Of a stretch of DNA of 64,000 nt, positions 48,711-63,960 are shown piece by piece. Source of the stretch: Henckelia pumila (taxonomy: Eukaryota; Streptophyta; Magnoliopsida; Lamiales; Gesneriaceae); contig NC_133123.1 of assembly GCF_033568475.1 (NCBI RefSeq), positions 23,112,622 to 23,176,621 on the forward strand. Reading direction: 5' to 3'. The position numbers and the translations under genes were made by a program. The notes below the pieces were generated by a model. It did not search any database. It had not been told where the DNA came from and saw nothing but the letters and a program-made list of their open reading frames with translations. Position 1 is the stretch's first letter. Each line of letters begins with the position of its first letter.

Positions 48711-49201
48711 ATAGCTGTACACCAAGTTAAGGCCAACTTTGGCAATATTAGATTTCTATTCGAACTTAACAAACTCGAGCCAAATTCAAAAGTGCGTGAA
48801 CTTTTTTTTTTTGAGCCGAGCTCGAGTCAAAATTATTTTGTTTGATAGTTCGCAAGCCAATTAATATTTTATTAATGTAATATAATGATATAATAAATAT
48901 ATATACATTTCTAACATTTTTGGACATTTCGAGTTTTTCGAACCATAATATCCGAGCAATAGTTCGAATAGTTCACGAATAATTTCGAATATTTCGAGCT
49001 AAACTAGAACTCGAACTCGAACTTACTTAATTCGAGCCGAGCTCGAGCCTTAAATTTTTACTATTATTCGACTCGATTCGGTTCGTTTGCACTCCTAGTT
49101 TTCTCAACCCACATAAAAAGTGAGCTAACTCGCCCTACCTAATGATGGTTGCTGCAAGTTATAGGTTGATCTGTCCCGCTGGTCCGTGTTGACATCTCTA
49201 G
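48711..49201. mobile_element. Nested or adjoining fragments of two hAT-like MITE families
   Basis: About 48770-49097 matches the 15667-16106 family (TCGAGCTCGA subrepeats, right end TTCGGTTCGTTTGCACTCCTA). 49098-49201 matches the right half of the TAGAGNNGTCAAA family and ends CCGTGTTGACATCTCTA. The left boundary (TATAGCTGTACACC, 48711) is ambiguous. Confidence 0.5.
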
Positions 49202-49336
49202 CTACAGTTGAAATGAGTTGGATACGTTCTGAAGGTCTGAATACAACATGCCAATCTTCATTCGTTTTATGTGGATTATTAGCCCTATATTTTTTTTACG
49301 TGGGGTCCACAGACTCCACATTTCATATTGACCATT

Positions 49337-49722
49337 GATACCGTTTGGTTTGAGATATTATTAATTTATGTATTACTTACCTAATCCAATCTCACGTTCT
49401 TTTTGTCATATTTTTTGTCCTTCTATTAATTATTGATCTTACATTATTAAAATAATTAATTATTTATCTCTTATCAATCAAATCATTGAATTTAAATTAT
49501 TATATTACTTTTTATAAATAATATTATTCATATTTTATTAATTATAAAAAAACAAAATTATAATTTCTCATTTTTATATAAAATTTAATCAATCAAATTA
49601 AATAAACTATAATATATAAATTAAATCATTTATTATATTAACTATCATTTTTTATCTATTTTTTATTACATTATATTACTTATTTTTGTATTGTTTATCT
49701 CATCACTCAAACTAAATGATAC
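49337..49722. mobile_element. Probable PIF/Harbinger MITE (about 386 bp)
   Basis: GATACCGTTTGGTTTGAG at the left is inverted at the right as CTCAAACTAAATGATACC, about 14 of 18 matching. It is the same end type as 51776-52160. AT-rich interior. Confidence 0.5.
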
Positions 49723-50711
49723 CAAATACAAATACCTTATGGTATGTGTCGTAGTTTCATTCTAAAGAATGTTCTCGTTAACACGAGCACCTAGACAACA
49801 AATTTATTTTATAAGTTAAACGAGGACTAATTATTCTTTGTCTTAATATAGGAGAAGTGAGTGTAGTTATTAATTACGTGATAGATTTCGAGATGCAAAG
49901 TAGTTTTTATTCGTTTTTGTTTTTCACCCATTTGTAACATATTTTTTGTTAATTACATATAAAAATTAAATTCATTGTCAAGGGTTAAATGGAAAATATA
50001 CATGTGTAACATCAAAAATACCAAAATGATTTTTAAAGGTGACTGAAGTTTTATAAGATAGTAAAGACAATTTCATACATCATCCCGTGATATTTGTAAT
50101 TTAGTTTAAAAATCACAATTAAAAAAACAAATCATAATTAAAGATCGTTGGAAATCTCACTGAAAAATCTCGAGCTATTAACTTTCCGCGATGTCAAAAT
50201 TTTAAGTACAAAAACTCTAAAAATTATGTAAAGTAGAAATTTCTCCTGCTTCGCTACTTGTATCTTGTAGGTTTTTTTTTTTTTTTTTTGCAAGACATCA
50301 TTCTTCGATCGAAGATTCCAAGTCGAGAAAGAGAAATTTGTCAAATGAAGAAGACAACGATTTCTATATAATGGAATTTGAGGATATTTTAGATATTTAT
50401 TATCGCTGAAAGCATAATGATCTGCGTTAGTAAACATGCGGGGTAAAAAAAAAACACACGAACAATCATGCACATACTCAATATTTAAAATCACGAGGAT
50501 TCAATATTTCAAGACGTTACAAGTTTAACAATTTCGGGACTTCATAAACATGATGTATGCAATTATATTTTTTATATTTAGTTTTAAGAAATATAAATAG
50601 ATAGTTAACTGGTTATGAAACATGAGTAATGTTGGTAAATGAGCGCGAGAATAATAGAAATGGGAGAATTTAGGGTGTGGGTCGTGTGGCACGCTAAAAT
50701 CTACTACTATT
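49723..50711. other. Intergenic AT-rich DNA
   Basis: No gene, RNA or terminal repeats recognised. A T-run lies at 50272-50289. Confidence 0.4.
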
Positions 50712-51084
50712 AGAGTGGTTGCAACGCTAATTTTAAAAATATAAAAAAGTTGAACCTGCAGGTTGCCTGCGTTGCAGCCTGCAAGTTCAATGTATGATGC
50801 TGAAGTTGGCGTCTCAATTTGAACGCCAACTTCAGCCTTCATTTTATATTTAATTTTTTTTAATATTTTATTTAGTCGTTGGAACGCACCCCTTTTGCAA
50901 TTGTTTATATATTATATATATTATATAAATATAATTTGTTTTTTAATTAATTAGATAAAAAATTAAAATTAAAATTTAGAAGTTATAAAAATTTTGTTTT
51001 GAGATATGAATGATGTGTTATAGTAGGTCCCACGATGAAGTTGAGTTTTTGAGTTCAGAGTTGCGGTTACCCTTATGAGTGGCT
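50712..51084. mobile_element. MITE-like element carrying two strong hairpins
   Basis: The left end TTAGAGTGGTTGCAACGC and the right end GAGTTGCGGTTACCCTTATG are loosely inverted. Inside are two hairpins: an imperfect one at 50750-50790 (TTGAACCTGCAGG...CCTGCAAGTTCAA) and a perfect 13-bp stem at 50800-50835 (CTGAAGTTGGCGT / ACGCCAACTTCAG, 10-nt loop). Confidence 0.55.
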
Positions 51085-51224
51085 AAAATCTATTACATTT
51101 TTCTAATTTATTGAGTTAATTAGAAGAATGAGTGGTATAAGAACTATTTTTTGTGCATTTAATTAAAATTTCAACTTTAATCCCTAACTCAATTAAGACA
51201 AAAATAAATAAAACATGCAATCAG

Positions 51225-51536
51225 TCTATTCAACGGACGTGCCAAATCACGATCCACCAAAACCTACTAGTTGACGGGACGAGCCTCACTATGTAGGTGA
51301 GTTAAAAAATTATCAACCCAACTCGCTTATTTGGTGGTACGGGGTGGGCCGACCCACCAAGTTTTAATTATATTTGGTGGGTTGAGGCGGGTTGGCCCGC
51401 AACCCACCACAACCACCGCTTGGCGGGGCGGGGCGGCCCATTATTTTGACTGGTTGAAAATTTTTCAATCTAACCTGCTTATATAGCAGGGCGGAGCGAA
51501 CCAACCCAACGAATCCAGCCCACTTTGACGGCTCTT
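51225..51536. mobile_element. hAT-like MITE, TAGAGNNGTCAAA family, copy 4 (diverged)
   Basis: The interior has GGTGGGTTGAGGCGGGTTGG and GGCCCGCAACCCACC blocks, and the right end is CCCACTTTGACGGCTCTTA. The left end is only weakly recognisable. Confidence 0.5.
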
Positions 51537-51775
51537 AATTCCGTTTATTTCATATTAGTTTGCTACAAATTTTAGCAACTCGTTGATTTTAAAGTTTTAA
51601 AACAACTCACTTCTTCACGTTTATCAACTGTTTGAGGATTTAAATTTAATTATTTTTATTTTAAATTTGAATATTATAAGTGTAGAAGACACTGATTTTT
51701 TTTAGTTGGTGTATAAGACACTGATATAAATGAAAAGGTTGAATTTTTATTCTTATTATGATATTGTTCTTCTTA

Positions 51776-52160
51776 GGTACTATTTGGTTCGTGTGATAGG
51801 ATAATTAATATCTGGATAAATAATAAAATGTAATAAAAAATAAATAAAAAATGATAGTAAATAAAGTAATTGATTTGATTAATAGATTATAATTGATTTG
51901 ATTTGATTGATTAAATTTTATATAAGAATGATAAATTACTATTTGTCCTTTTAAAAATAAATAAAATATGAATAATATTATTTATAGGGGTAATATAGTA
52001 ATTTATATTTAATGATTTGATTGATATAAGATAAATTATTAATGATTTGATTGATGTAAAATAAATAATTAATATATAAATAAATAATATGATGAAAAAA
52101 ACTAGTGATTGTATATGATAAGTTATACATGAATTATTTATACTCGAGCCAAACGGTGCC
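51776..52160. mobile_element. PIF/Harbinger MITE (385 bp)
   Basis: Left GGTACTATTTGGTTCGTG and right CTCGAGCCAAACGGTGCC are inverted repeats. The TSD TTA is present on both sides (51773-51775, 52161-52163). Interior of ATAATTAAT-rich subrepeats, non-coding. Confidence 0.8.
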
Positions 52161-52183
52161 TTAGTTAATTAATTAGTAAGTCT

Positions 52184-52345
52184 TTTGTGAGACGGTTTAA
52201 TGAATTTTCATCCATGGAACGTGTCAATCTTATATACAATGTAATACTTTAGGCGCGAAAAATAATACTTTTTTATTGGTTGACTCAAGTAAGACACTCG
52301 TTTTGCAAAATTGATGGTTGAGACAATTTTACAAAAATTTTTGAG
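52184..52345. repeat. TGAGACGG repeat family, copy
   Basis: It begins TTTTGTGAGACGGTTTAATG and ends GATGGTTGAGACAATTTTAC. The centre has AATACTT...AATAATACTTTTTTATTG. It is the same family as 63529-63690, which has better preserved ends. Confidence 0.55.
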
Positions 52346-52461
52346 TTATTATAACCATGATGTATTTTTTTTTTTAAAAAAAACATGATGTAATTGATTA
52401 GTTGGTACTTTTGAGTTAATTTTTTTTTGTTTTAAAAAAATTAAATTTCTATTGATAATTA

Positions 52462-52640
52462 TCTATACAATATTATAATGCAGGAGGGTGTTAGAGTAAC
52501 CATTTTTGGTGATTTTAATGTTTGTACCAAATTACCTCTACTATTATTCACTAAATATAGCATATAACTATCTCACTTTCTCACATTCTTCCTCATATTA
52601 TTTCTTAACCACTTTTTTTATAATAGTGAAAAATAAACCA
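52462..52640 (+). mobile_element. Helitron-like 5' end fragment
   Basis: After an A at 52461, TCTATACAATATTATAATGC and the following GAGGGTGTTAGAGTAACC...TTTTTGGTG parallel the first 75 bp of the candidate Helitron at 31133. No CTAG 3' end was found before the next gene. Confidence 0.4.
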
Positions 52641-52871
52641 TATTAATATATATATATATATATATATAGATAGATATGTAAGACTTATATATTACATCAC
52701 ACACTTTAGTTCTTGGATGCTAGTTTATATGAAGCAATAAAATTTCTTTTCATTTGAAGTACGACGTCGCATGGCCGGAGCAGTAACATCTTCAGTCTTC
52801 ACTTGCACAAAATATCAACTTGCTTTCTCCACCACAATCTCTGCCATTCTTTGATATTTTTTTAATCCCCT

Positions 52872-52894
52872 TTTTATAAAATCATAAACCCTAA
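52872..52894 (+). promoter_or_regulatory. TATA-like box and telo-box before the photolyase-hydrolase gene
   Basis: TTTTATAAA (52872-52880) and AAACCCTAA (52886-52894) lie 60-80 bp before the ATG. Confidence 0.5.
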
Positions 52895-52952
52895 TCCCGT
52901 TTCCCTTGTAATTGATGGAATTCGATTCCCAAACAAGACCCACAATTTCATC

Positions 52953-55900
52953 ATGGAGCTTATCTTTCCCGCTCGTGCTTTGCCCGTTTCAGAATCCCAA
53001 AATCGCGTATTTTCCTGTGCAAGGAGGTGGCGATTCTGTGGCTCAGCCGTGAGAATGGGAGCGGAGTCCGGTGCGGCGGAGAGAAATGGTGCAGCCATTG
53101 TGTGGTACAAGCATGACCTTCGAGTTGAGGATCATGCTGGCCTAGTCGCTGCTGCCAAGCATCGCTGTGTTGTACCTCTTTACATCATTGATCGCCGCAT
53201 TCTCTCCCGTAACATTCTTCTTCTTGTTTTTTCCCTTATTTGGAAAGTGATGAGTTGCTTTGAACATAAATGCACTTGAAGTATTTTGACAGAGTTAATG
53301 CTAACGCAAAATTTTGTCTTTTCTTTACTTCATGTTGACCTTGATTACTAGAAGCTGAACATATTCTTAGTGGAATAATTTTTTCATGCTACGCTTGGAG
53401 ACTTAGGACCGAATTATGCTAACGTGATACAGTTGGTTGCGATGTGAAGTCAAAAGTAATGCGCATGTTATACCAAGATGAGGGTTAACTGCATGGAAAT
53501 TTAAAAAAGGAAATGTAAATAACAAAGTGGTTCGTGATTCGTGAAACAGCATAAACTGGGGGTTGGGGGGCTGTGCAATTGCATTAACCTGTTTCTTGAA
53601 TCAGATATATCTGGCTGGTTGTTAACTTGACTCTACACTTCAGGGTTACTCTGATTCCAGTCACACTAGAAGTAGTACACCAACAGCATTTTTACAAAAC
53701 TCACGGGTTGTTTTCTCTGAAACATGATAGGTTAATTTAATAGATTTAGAGGCCACCGTCAGTAGACTGGCCTTCTGCTCCTATGTCGATGTTTTCGGAG
53801 CCCTGAGAACCACCTTTCTTATCTTGGGTAGAACCTTCCCATTAGATAGCCAAGACCTTTACGCTTGTAAAACTGCCCGGGCTGTTTTCTCTGAATGATG
53901 TTTTCTTTGTCTATATCATTATCCAGTTACAAATTTGATGGGATACGATGAAGCTGTGAGGTGTCAGTAGTATTTCTTCAATTAACTTTAGGACTTAAAT
54001 GCAGGATTTTCAGATGAAATGCTAGAACTTCTGCTCTTTGCTTTGGAGGATTTGAGGAAATTGCTGAAGGAACAGGGGTCCAATCTGATGATTAGGACTG
54101 GAAATGCAGAGAATGTCATAAGACATCTTGTCGAAGAGGTGGTTACCGCATTTAGTTCACTCTGTGAGATCTGATATTTTGACTTTCCATCAATACGGAA
54201 CTATTTCAGGGGTCCTTTTACTTATTCTTTGGCATTTGTTGCAAAGAACTATAACAGGTCAAGGCTTCAAGCATCTTTATGGAAGAGGAGTTGGAGTATG
54301 GATTGTGCACAATGGTGGATATTGTTAAGAAAACGTTGTCTTCTGTATCTTGTGATGAATGGAACCCTGGAGTTATGACATGGAACACTCCATTTTATGA
54401 TACAAAGGTTTTTGGCTTTCCTCTGGTTTGGCCCGGCCCCACTTTTTCCATGCATACAATTAGTTTATGTAAATTATTTTGTTGGTTCATATATTGATCC
54501 CAGAGCGTGAAAGAATTTCCGGCTTCATATGCTGACTTCAAAAGGTTAAAATTAACCGTCGGTTCTCCGATTTTGCCCCCAAAATTATCTTTGCCCGAGA
54601 TGAATTTGTCCTGGGGTAGGTTGCATCACATCTCGTCGATTTTTCTACTTCGCTTGAAATTATTTTTTTGGCACATGTTGAGCCAGAAATATAAAAAAAA
54701 TTCCTTCTCCTCTAGGTGATCTGCCAACACTAGACGAGGTGAAAAAAATTGTGGATGATGACACTGTTGCTGGTAGGTTGAGAAAAGAATGGACTGCAGT
54801 TAAGAAGTTTTCTGCTAAAGATATGTTGCAAAGGGAGAATATAAGAGGGAAATTTGTGGAGCCAGGGCAAGCCGAACTGCTAAAAAACAAACAGACGATG
54901 TTGAGTTACCAGACTACCCAAAGAAAGAGACCAGAAAAATCAGCATTTATAACACAGCAAGGCAACCTAGTGGGGGGTGGGGCAACTCTTGTGTTGAATG
55001 CTTTGGCTGCATATTTGCGATATCTGGAAGGAACTTCTCGGGATGACTTTCAGGAGTATGTCTCTTTCTTAACGTGAACTTGGTTTATTTTATCCCTATC
55101 TCGAGGCTTGAGCAGAGAGTGGGTACATATTACAACAAAAATTGAGACTCTAACACCTTTTTTATTGGTTCCTGCTAAAATTACTGAGGTTATTCACTAA
55201 GTTACATCATGTTTTGGCTTCAGAAATTAACTATCTCATACCGAAGTTTTATGGTGCAGGGTACATGCAAAGCTACGCCAAGCTGAAAAACGTGAAGGAG
55301 CTTCATTTCAAGTGCTATTTGGTTCTGCCCTTCTTCTTGGTATAATTTCCAGAAGGAGAGTGTACTATGAAGCTATCAAATATGAGAAAGAACGAAATGG
55401 TGGATTCTTATCTCCGCTTGGATATTCAGCAGCTGTTACTGCTGCAATTGGTGCTGTTTCTTTGATGGAGGTATTTATCATCCAAGATTTTGATGGAGAA
55501 GATTGATTTACTTCTGCATTGACTAGTGAGCTCTAGTACATTAATGGATGTGTGGCAAATAACTAACCAACATATTCTGACTTGAACCTGGTTCTCTTGG
55601 TAGTGGTATTGGCTTTTGAATATGTATGGCCAAAGAAGCGGAGCAGGCAAATTTGACATTAGAATATGGCGGTGGAATAATCATCTAATCCAAGTTTGTA
55701 TCTACAATTTCACTGTGTGTCATCCATGTTAGCCAACAAGCTTATATCTTGGTTGTTAAGAGAGTTTAACTAGTGACTATTGATTTTATGTTCTCAGTAT
55801 ACTGTTGCTGGTTGTGAAGGTCCAGCTGTTCTCCTTGTCCATGGTTTTGGCGCGTTTTTGGAGCATTATAGAGATAATATAAATCCCATAGCGGAAGCTG

Positions 55901-57493
55901 GAAACAGAGTTTGGGCACTCACTATCATTGGCTTTGGGAAATCCGAAAAACCTAATATTTTGTACACTGAGCTTGCATGGGCTGAACTTCTTCGAGATTT
56001 CATAATTGACGTTATTGGGGAGCCTGTACATCTCATTGGGAACTCAATTGGTGGTAGGTAACGTGGACCATTTACCGACACTGAAGTAGGCTGGACAGGG
56101 AGAAAGAAAGGATGAAGAATTAATAAATAAAGGATGGGCTGCATGGTATTTTTGATTAACTTGTTGGCAATATTTTTATTTGCAGGATATTTTGCTGCGA
56201 TCGCTGCTGGTCTTTGGTCTCCTTTAGCTAAATCTGTGGTACTTATGAACAGTGCTGGCAACATTGTTCCTCAATATACCAGTCAATATTACTCAGTTGT
56301 AAGAACTATTGAAAAACTTTTGTTTATTATATTTCCGTGGAATACATGTTTGTTTTGCTTGTCTTGCTCAACAGTTCCATGACTGTTTAGACTACTAGAA
56401 TCTTGACTGATTTTTGGCTCTTAAACTTGTGCTAAAGCACATTTCAGTTTTATTGTTTAGGGTGCTTCCCCCGCCATATCTGCAAGAATTTATAATTTCA
56501 TCCTTCAATCATTCAGGATAGACAAACTTCAGGAGCTGCACGATTGGGTGCCAAACTCGTTTTGCCGTACTTGAGGTTCAATATTAGGAATATCCTGAAG
56601 AGTTTTTATCCAAAAGTAAGGCATGCTCCGCTTTTGTGACTTCCTTCTGTCACATTCTACTAATTAATCAGTTCATGTTATGCAGAAAACAGATAGAGCT
56701 GATGATTGGCTTATCAATGAGATGCTTAGAGCTGTATCCTAAGAGATTTATTTCTCGGAAAAATTACTCCCGAAGTTTGTTTTTATTTGCTAATTTTGGC
56801 TATAAACAAGGGTCAATGTATACTACGAAAGTAAAACCTTAACCGATTCTGAAGTCATATGACCCCGGCGTGACTTACATTTTGGAAAGCATTTTCAGTT
56901 TCGATCTTTCACTACCCTTAAATTTTCTTTTGGAGGGATTTGAGAACAGGATACTTGTAATACAGGTGATATCTTCCACTTGGAACTTTTTTACCGACTT
57001 TGTCATCGCTGTGTCCTTTTTTCTTAATTAAAACAAATGGTTGATTGTTCTATCAGGGAATGGAGGATCCACTGTTCGACTCTAAGTCAAAGTTAGCTAT
57101 GTTCGAAAAGCATTGCAGAGGGGTGGTAATAAAAGAAATACATGCTGGTAATTTTTTCGCCTGTTATCCTCGAACACAATTAACAGTAGATCCATCTTCA
57201 GTTCCAAAGTAATATCTTCTCTATGTTCTATGCGTATCGTGGCCAGTGGATGAATAAATTGGTTTGAATCTGTTTCAATGGTTCATGTCCTTCATGTCAG
57301 TTCCATATGTTCAGCCAAGTGGAATTAGAACATTTTTGGAACAGAAAATAGGGAAGGCGAATACGGTACCATTAGTTAACATATGTCTCTGTTTGGTGTT
57401 GTATCAGGGCATTGCCCGCATGATGAGGAGCCAAATGAAGTGAATTGTATCATCAAGGAATGGGTAGCTACTCTTGAAAGTAAGGTTTTGTAG
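52953..57493 (+). CDS. Photolyase-like N-terminal domain fused to an alpha/beta hydrolase
   Basis: 14 exons satisfy GT-AG rules and frame: 52953-53208, 54005-54138, 54258-54407, 54504-54615, 54716-55055, 55260-55470, 55604-55693, 55798-56053, 56186-56298, 56517-56615, 56686-56733, 56855-56965, 57057-57147, 57408-57493 (2097 nt, 698 residues). A possible transit peptide (first 45 residues) is followed by the Rossmann-like N-terminal domain of photolyases/cryptochromes (AIVWYKHDLRVEDHAGL, VPLYIIDRRIL) and a linker, but I see no FAD-binding helical domain. From about residue 432 there is an alpha/beta hydrolase: LLVHGFG (446-449), nucleophile elbow GNSIGG with Ser514, probable acid Asp644 (GMEDP), His672 (GHCPHD). 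Substrate and light response are unknown. From memory it matches Arabidopsis AT4G25290, annotated simply as a photolyase. Plastid location is a guess. Confidence 0.9.
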
Positions 57494-59442
57494 TTTAACG
57501 TAACTACATGTATTATTTATTCATCTCTATTCGTCTTCTTAAACTTGCATATTCGTAGATTTTCCAGCCGAGACACACATTTGAATAATATAGTTTTTAT
57601 ACCAAACATTTACCCAGAATTCCCCAAAACTAAAAAAAATATTAATCAATGTATATTTGTTTTTGGGAACAAAACGGGAATACCAAGGCATGTTTATTTC
57701 TTGGAATCTTAGCTGCTATTTTTAATATCCTCCCTGAAATTCGACGTTATCGTGTTCCAGTCTTGTTTCATTTACTTAAAACATGTTACAAATGAAATAG
57801 TCAATTAAATTGTTTTAAAAGTTTGTTAGATGAGGGTGTGATCACTTGGATTTTTAATAGGGCCCAAGTAGCTGAAATACATGTCAGACTTATCACAGTC
57901 CATGTCATGAGAGGAAATAATATTGACTTGTAATATATGCTAGAAAATTTTGGCACTTATATCAAATGTTAATGCTAATTATAATTTTACGTACTAATTT
58001 TTTTTCATAAAATACAACAACATTGATGTAATTTTTCTTTTTATTTAAAATTTATATGATTTGAATTGTATTGAGTAGAAATTATATTTATGTACACATA
58101 TATAAATTAGTTGACTCAAATGGTTATGACAAATTCAATTTAAATTAATTGCATATTTCGTAAAATCTTAATATAATTTTAAGTTATCTTCACGCATTAT
58201 TTTTGTGTTTGCTACCGCGTCGATATATACTTAAAAGAAAAAGTTGATGTTAGAAAAAGTCATTAACATTGACGGAAAGGCCATTTGTTAGATCTTCCCT
58301 TTTTGGAATACCTTCAAAAGAGGATTCGAATAGAAATAAATAATAATAATAAAAAAAGATACTTACTAGTTAGCATATTTTCAGACTAGTATGTTACACA
58401 TGAGTAATGATTTACTCAGCGTGACATCGTTTTGACGATCGTTATATTTGTTATTCAAATAAAAATAAAGGACTAAAAAAGATATTATAATGTCCGTGAC
58501 TTTAATTCCACTTACTAACATGATATTGTCAGTCTTCAAATAAAAATATTTCAAATTCTATACATTGTTTTCTTTAGAAACTACAAAGTGTCTCAATAAT
58601 TTATATGTCAATCAAATATTGGATTGATAGTCCCCTGTTCTAAGTCGTGGATGCTAGATGAGATATTTCCAACTAGTAAAAATAAAAAATAAAAAATAGG
58701 ACAAAAAAGTGCACTCTCCAAAATAAGAACCACAAATACACTACTCTCGTCGCAACATCTCTTCTCAAATTAACAAATGCTGAATTATTTTTCTATATAT
58801 TAGAGTGGCACCACTTTTAGGCTTTTAGCGGACTATCGTGTAAAAAAAAAAAAATAATGTTAGAGGTACAATATATATCGTGTGCAATGATATTTACATT
58901 AAATATATCGTAAAATTTTGCTATTATATCGCGCTATTTTACATTCAATTTATTATGAGATTTTGATAAATGAAATTTTTGTATTGAATTTTTTGTGTTG
59001 TACAAATTGATGTACAAATTTGGTTGTATATGTAGCATTGCTAAAAAAAAATCAATATGATAAAAAAATTTGCTAATGACACATAGCCGATGTGACGTCA
59101 TGATCTCTAATTTAGGGGCAATATTTCAAAAATCAGTTGTTCCAATTCTTTCTTCCGAATAAAAAAAATCCTAAAAGTTGATATTTTTTTTAATATATGA
59201 AATATAATATGAGATATAAAGTTTATAATAATTGTATAATGCTTATGTATATAAGCAAGCTGTAGGTTCGAAAGAGGAAAGGGTAAGCAAGCAAGCGTTA
59301 TTGCATTTTTCCCACCATACGGACTGAGTACACATGGCCACCTACATGTGAGTCTTCTCCATTGGAACTTGAAAACCCATTTCTTTAACCTCATTTCTTG
59401 CCTCGCTGCAAATTTCGTGCATTGCCCAACAATCCGGTGGAT
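57494..59442. other. Intergenic DNA between the hydrolase and kinase genes, with a MITE
   Basis: 3' UTR of the upstream gene, then AT-rich DNA. About 58858-59042 is an inverted copy of the AATGCTACATGTACAAC MITE at 35655 (right end GGTTGTATATGTAGCATTGC). The short 5' UTR of the kinase gene lies before 59443. Confidence 0.5.
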
Positions 59443-62485
<3,043 letters not shown>

Positions 62486-62783
62486 GTCTGCTGTACAACC
62501 CCTGGATGTTTTACCCTTTTTTCTCATCATTTCCTGATACGGGTTTTTAGTGGTACTTGTACATAATACACAACAAATTTTGCATCATTTTCCTGCCGCT
62601 CTAAACGGTATATCCGCACGAACATATCTAAACGTTCCTGAAGTTATGTAAACTGTTCGATTGCATTACCATACAATAAGAAAGTTGTCTGCTTGGAGAC
62701 ATGGCCCTTCAAGCCTGCAGCTTGATGCCACTTATCCTTAAATAGTTGCTCTTTTGTTGAGTTATTTGTGCTTGTGTGCGTGC
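62486..62783. other. 3' UTR and downstream DNA of the kinase gene
   Basis: No further gene or recognisable repeat. Confidence 0.5.
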
Positions 62784-62897
62784 GTACCCTGTGGGTGGCG
62801 TTGCGGATTTTGATTGGTTAAAATTAGTGGACCCCACATGAGACCCACTGATTTTAACCAATCATGGGATTACACGTCGTCCGCACGGGCGGCATGA
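62784..62897. mobile_element. Palindromic MITE (GATTTTAACCAATCATG family), copy 2
   Basis: TTTTGATTGGTTAAAATTAG and CTGATTTTAACCAATCATGG are inverted arms around GGACCCCACATGAGACCCA. The outer sequence GGGATTACACGTC is shared, in the other orientation, with 35193-35335. Confidence 0.6.
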
Positions 62898-62944
62898 ACA
62901 AAACCGAAAAAATCATAGGACAAATGTGTCTGATTTATAGGATC

Positions 62945-63097
62945 CACTGATTTTAACCAATAATACTCTGTCATGCCACCTCAAGGGCAGTGCCTTTGGG
63001 GTATCATAGACTTTCACTGCCCTTGGGGTAGCATAGACTTTCCCCTGATTTAGGGATACTGCCCTTGAGGTAGCATAGACTTTTCCCTGATTTAATG
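62945..63097 (+). repeat. Short tandem repeat, about 43-bp unit, 2.5 copies
   Basis: Units begin at about 62987 (AGTGCCTTTGGGGTATCATA), 63017 (CTGCCCTTGGGGTAGCATAG) and 63059 (CTGCCCTTGAGGTAGCATAG), each followed by ACTTTC/ACTTTTCCCTGATTTA. 62945-62965 (CCACTGATTTTAACCAATAA) is a further fragment of the adjacent MITE family. Confidence 0.7.
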
Positions 63098-63528
63098 GTT
63101 ATATGTGCGTATATTTCATATGAGTAGTGATAGCCTGATAGTTACAAATTACCCATAAAATATTTTTGAAGTTCGAATGTGGAAACTTTCGAAATGGAGT
63201 CTAATTTTTTTTTATTTTTTTTATTTTGACTCTAATTTTTTTGGTGCTTCTCCGAATCCAAAACATTGGATCCATTAGATGGATGAAACTATATATAAAG
63301 TGAAAAATAATATTTTTGATCTAATTAAAAGTAATGCTTTTATGTAATATTTTTTCATGAGTCGGTTTAAAAAAAAGGATCCAAGTCACAAAATAAATCC
63401 GTGTGACCATTTCACAAAAATTTGTCCTAATTTTTTGTTTCCCTCATTCCCAAAAATATAATAGAGTATTATCAAACAAAATATAATCAAGTAAAGAATA
63501 CTATTATACCTTTATATTCGGGCAAACA
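63098..63528. other. Intergenic DNA
   Basis: AT-rich. 63341-63420 (ATTTTTTCATGAGTCGG...GTGTGACCATTTCAC) looks like a diverged fragment of the TGAGACGG repeat family. No gene. Confidence 0.4.
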
Positions 63529-63690
63529 CTTGTATGCAACCGTTGCACGGGTCATATTCGTGTGACGGGTCTCTTATATGGGTTATCCATTAAAAAGTAT
63601 TACATTTTATGTCAAAAGTATTACTTATTATTATAAATATGGATAGGGTTGACCCGTCTCACGAATGAGACCGTTGCACAGGAGTGTTAC
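63529..63690. repeat. TGAGACGG repeat family, best copy
   Basis: The left arm CTTGTATGCAACCGTTGCACGG with GTGTGACGGGTCTC and the right arm GACCCGTCTCACGAATGAG with ACCGTTGCACAGG are inverted. The centre has paired AAAAAGTATTACATTTT...AAAAGTATTAC. The shape suggests a small MITE. Related copies are at 30600 and 52184. Confidence 0.6.
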
Positions 63691-63873
63691 TCTTATATTC
63701 GAGCTTTATTTTGCTTTCTTAATAAACTACTATTAAGTCCGAGTAGAACGTATTTCATTTATTAAATCTTTTATATTATATTGATTGATAATAATGGGTC
63801 GTATCATCTTGGGAATGGTGTCGCTTTCCAAACTACTATTTCTAATATAATTTATTTGACGAACGTTAGCCAA

Positions 63874-63960
63874 TGAGGTCGTGGCCTAATGGTCAAGACT
63901 GAGTCCCTGAGAACTCGTTTGATTTTCGCTGACTGCGAGTAGATTTTCTAATTTATTTAG
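63874..63960 (+). mobile_element. Possible tRNA-derived SINE head
   Basis: GTGGCCTAATGGTCAAGAC contains an A-box-like TGGCCTAATGG (63882-63892). CGTTTGATTTTC (63916-63927) at the right spacing resembles a decayed B box (GGTTCGANTCC). No tRNA cloverleaf can be folded, so it is not a tRNA gene. Confidence 0.35.

Noticed and set aside
55780-56061. Separate alpha/beta hydrolase gene starting inside this region
   Set aside because: The upstream exons splice into it in frame with correct phases, and the family keeps both parts in one protein.
63874-63960. tRNA gene
   Set aside because: An A-box-like and a degraded B-box-like sequence are present, but no cloverleaf arms or acceptor stem pair; a SINE relic fits better.
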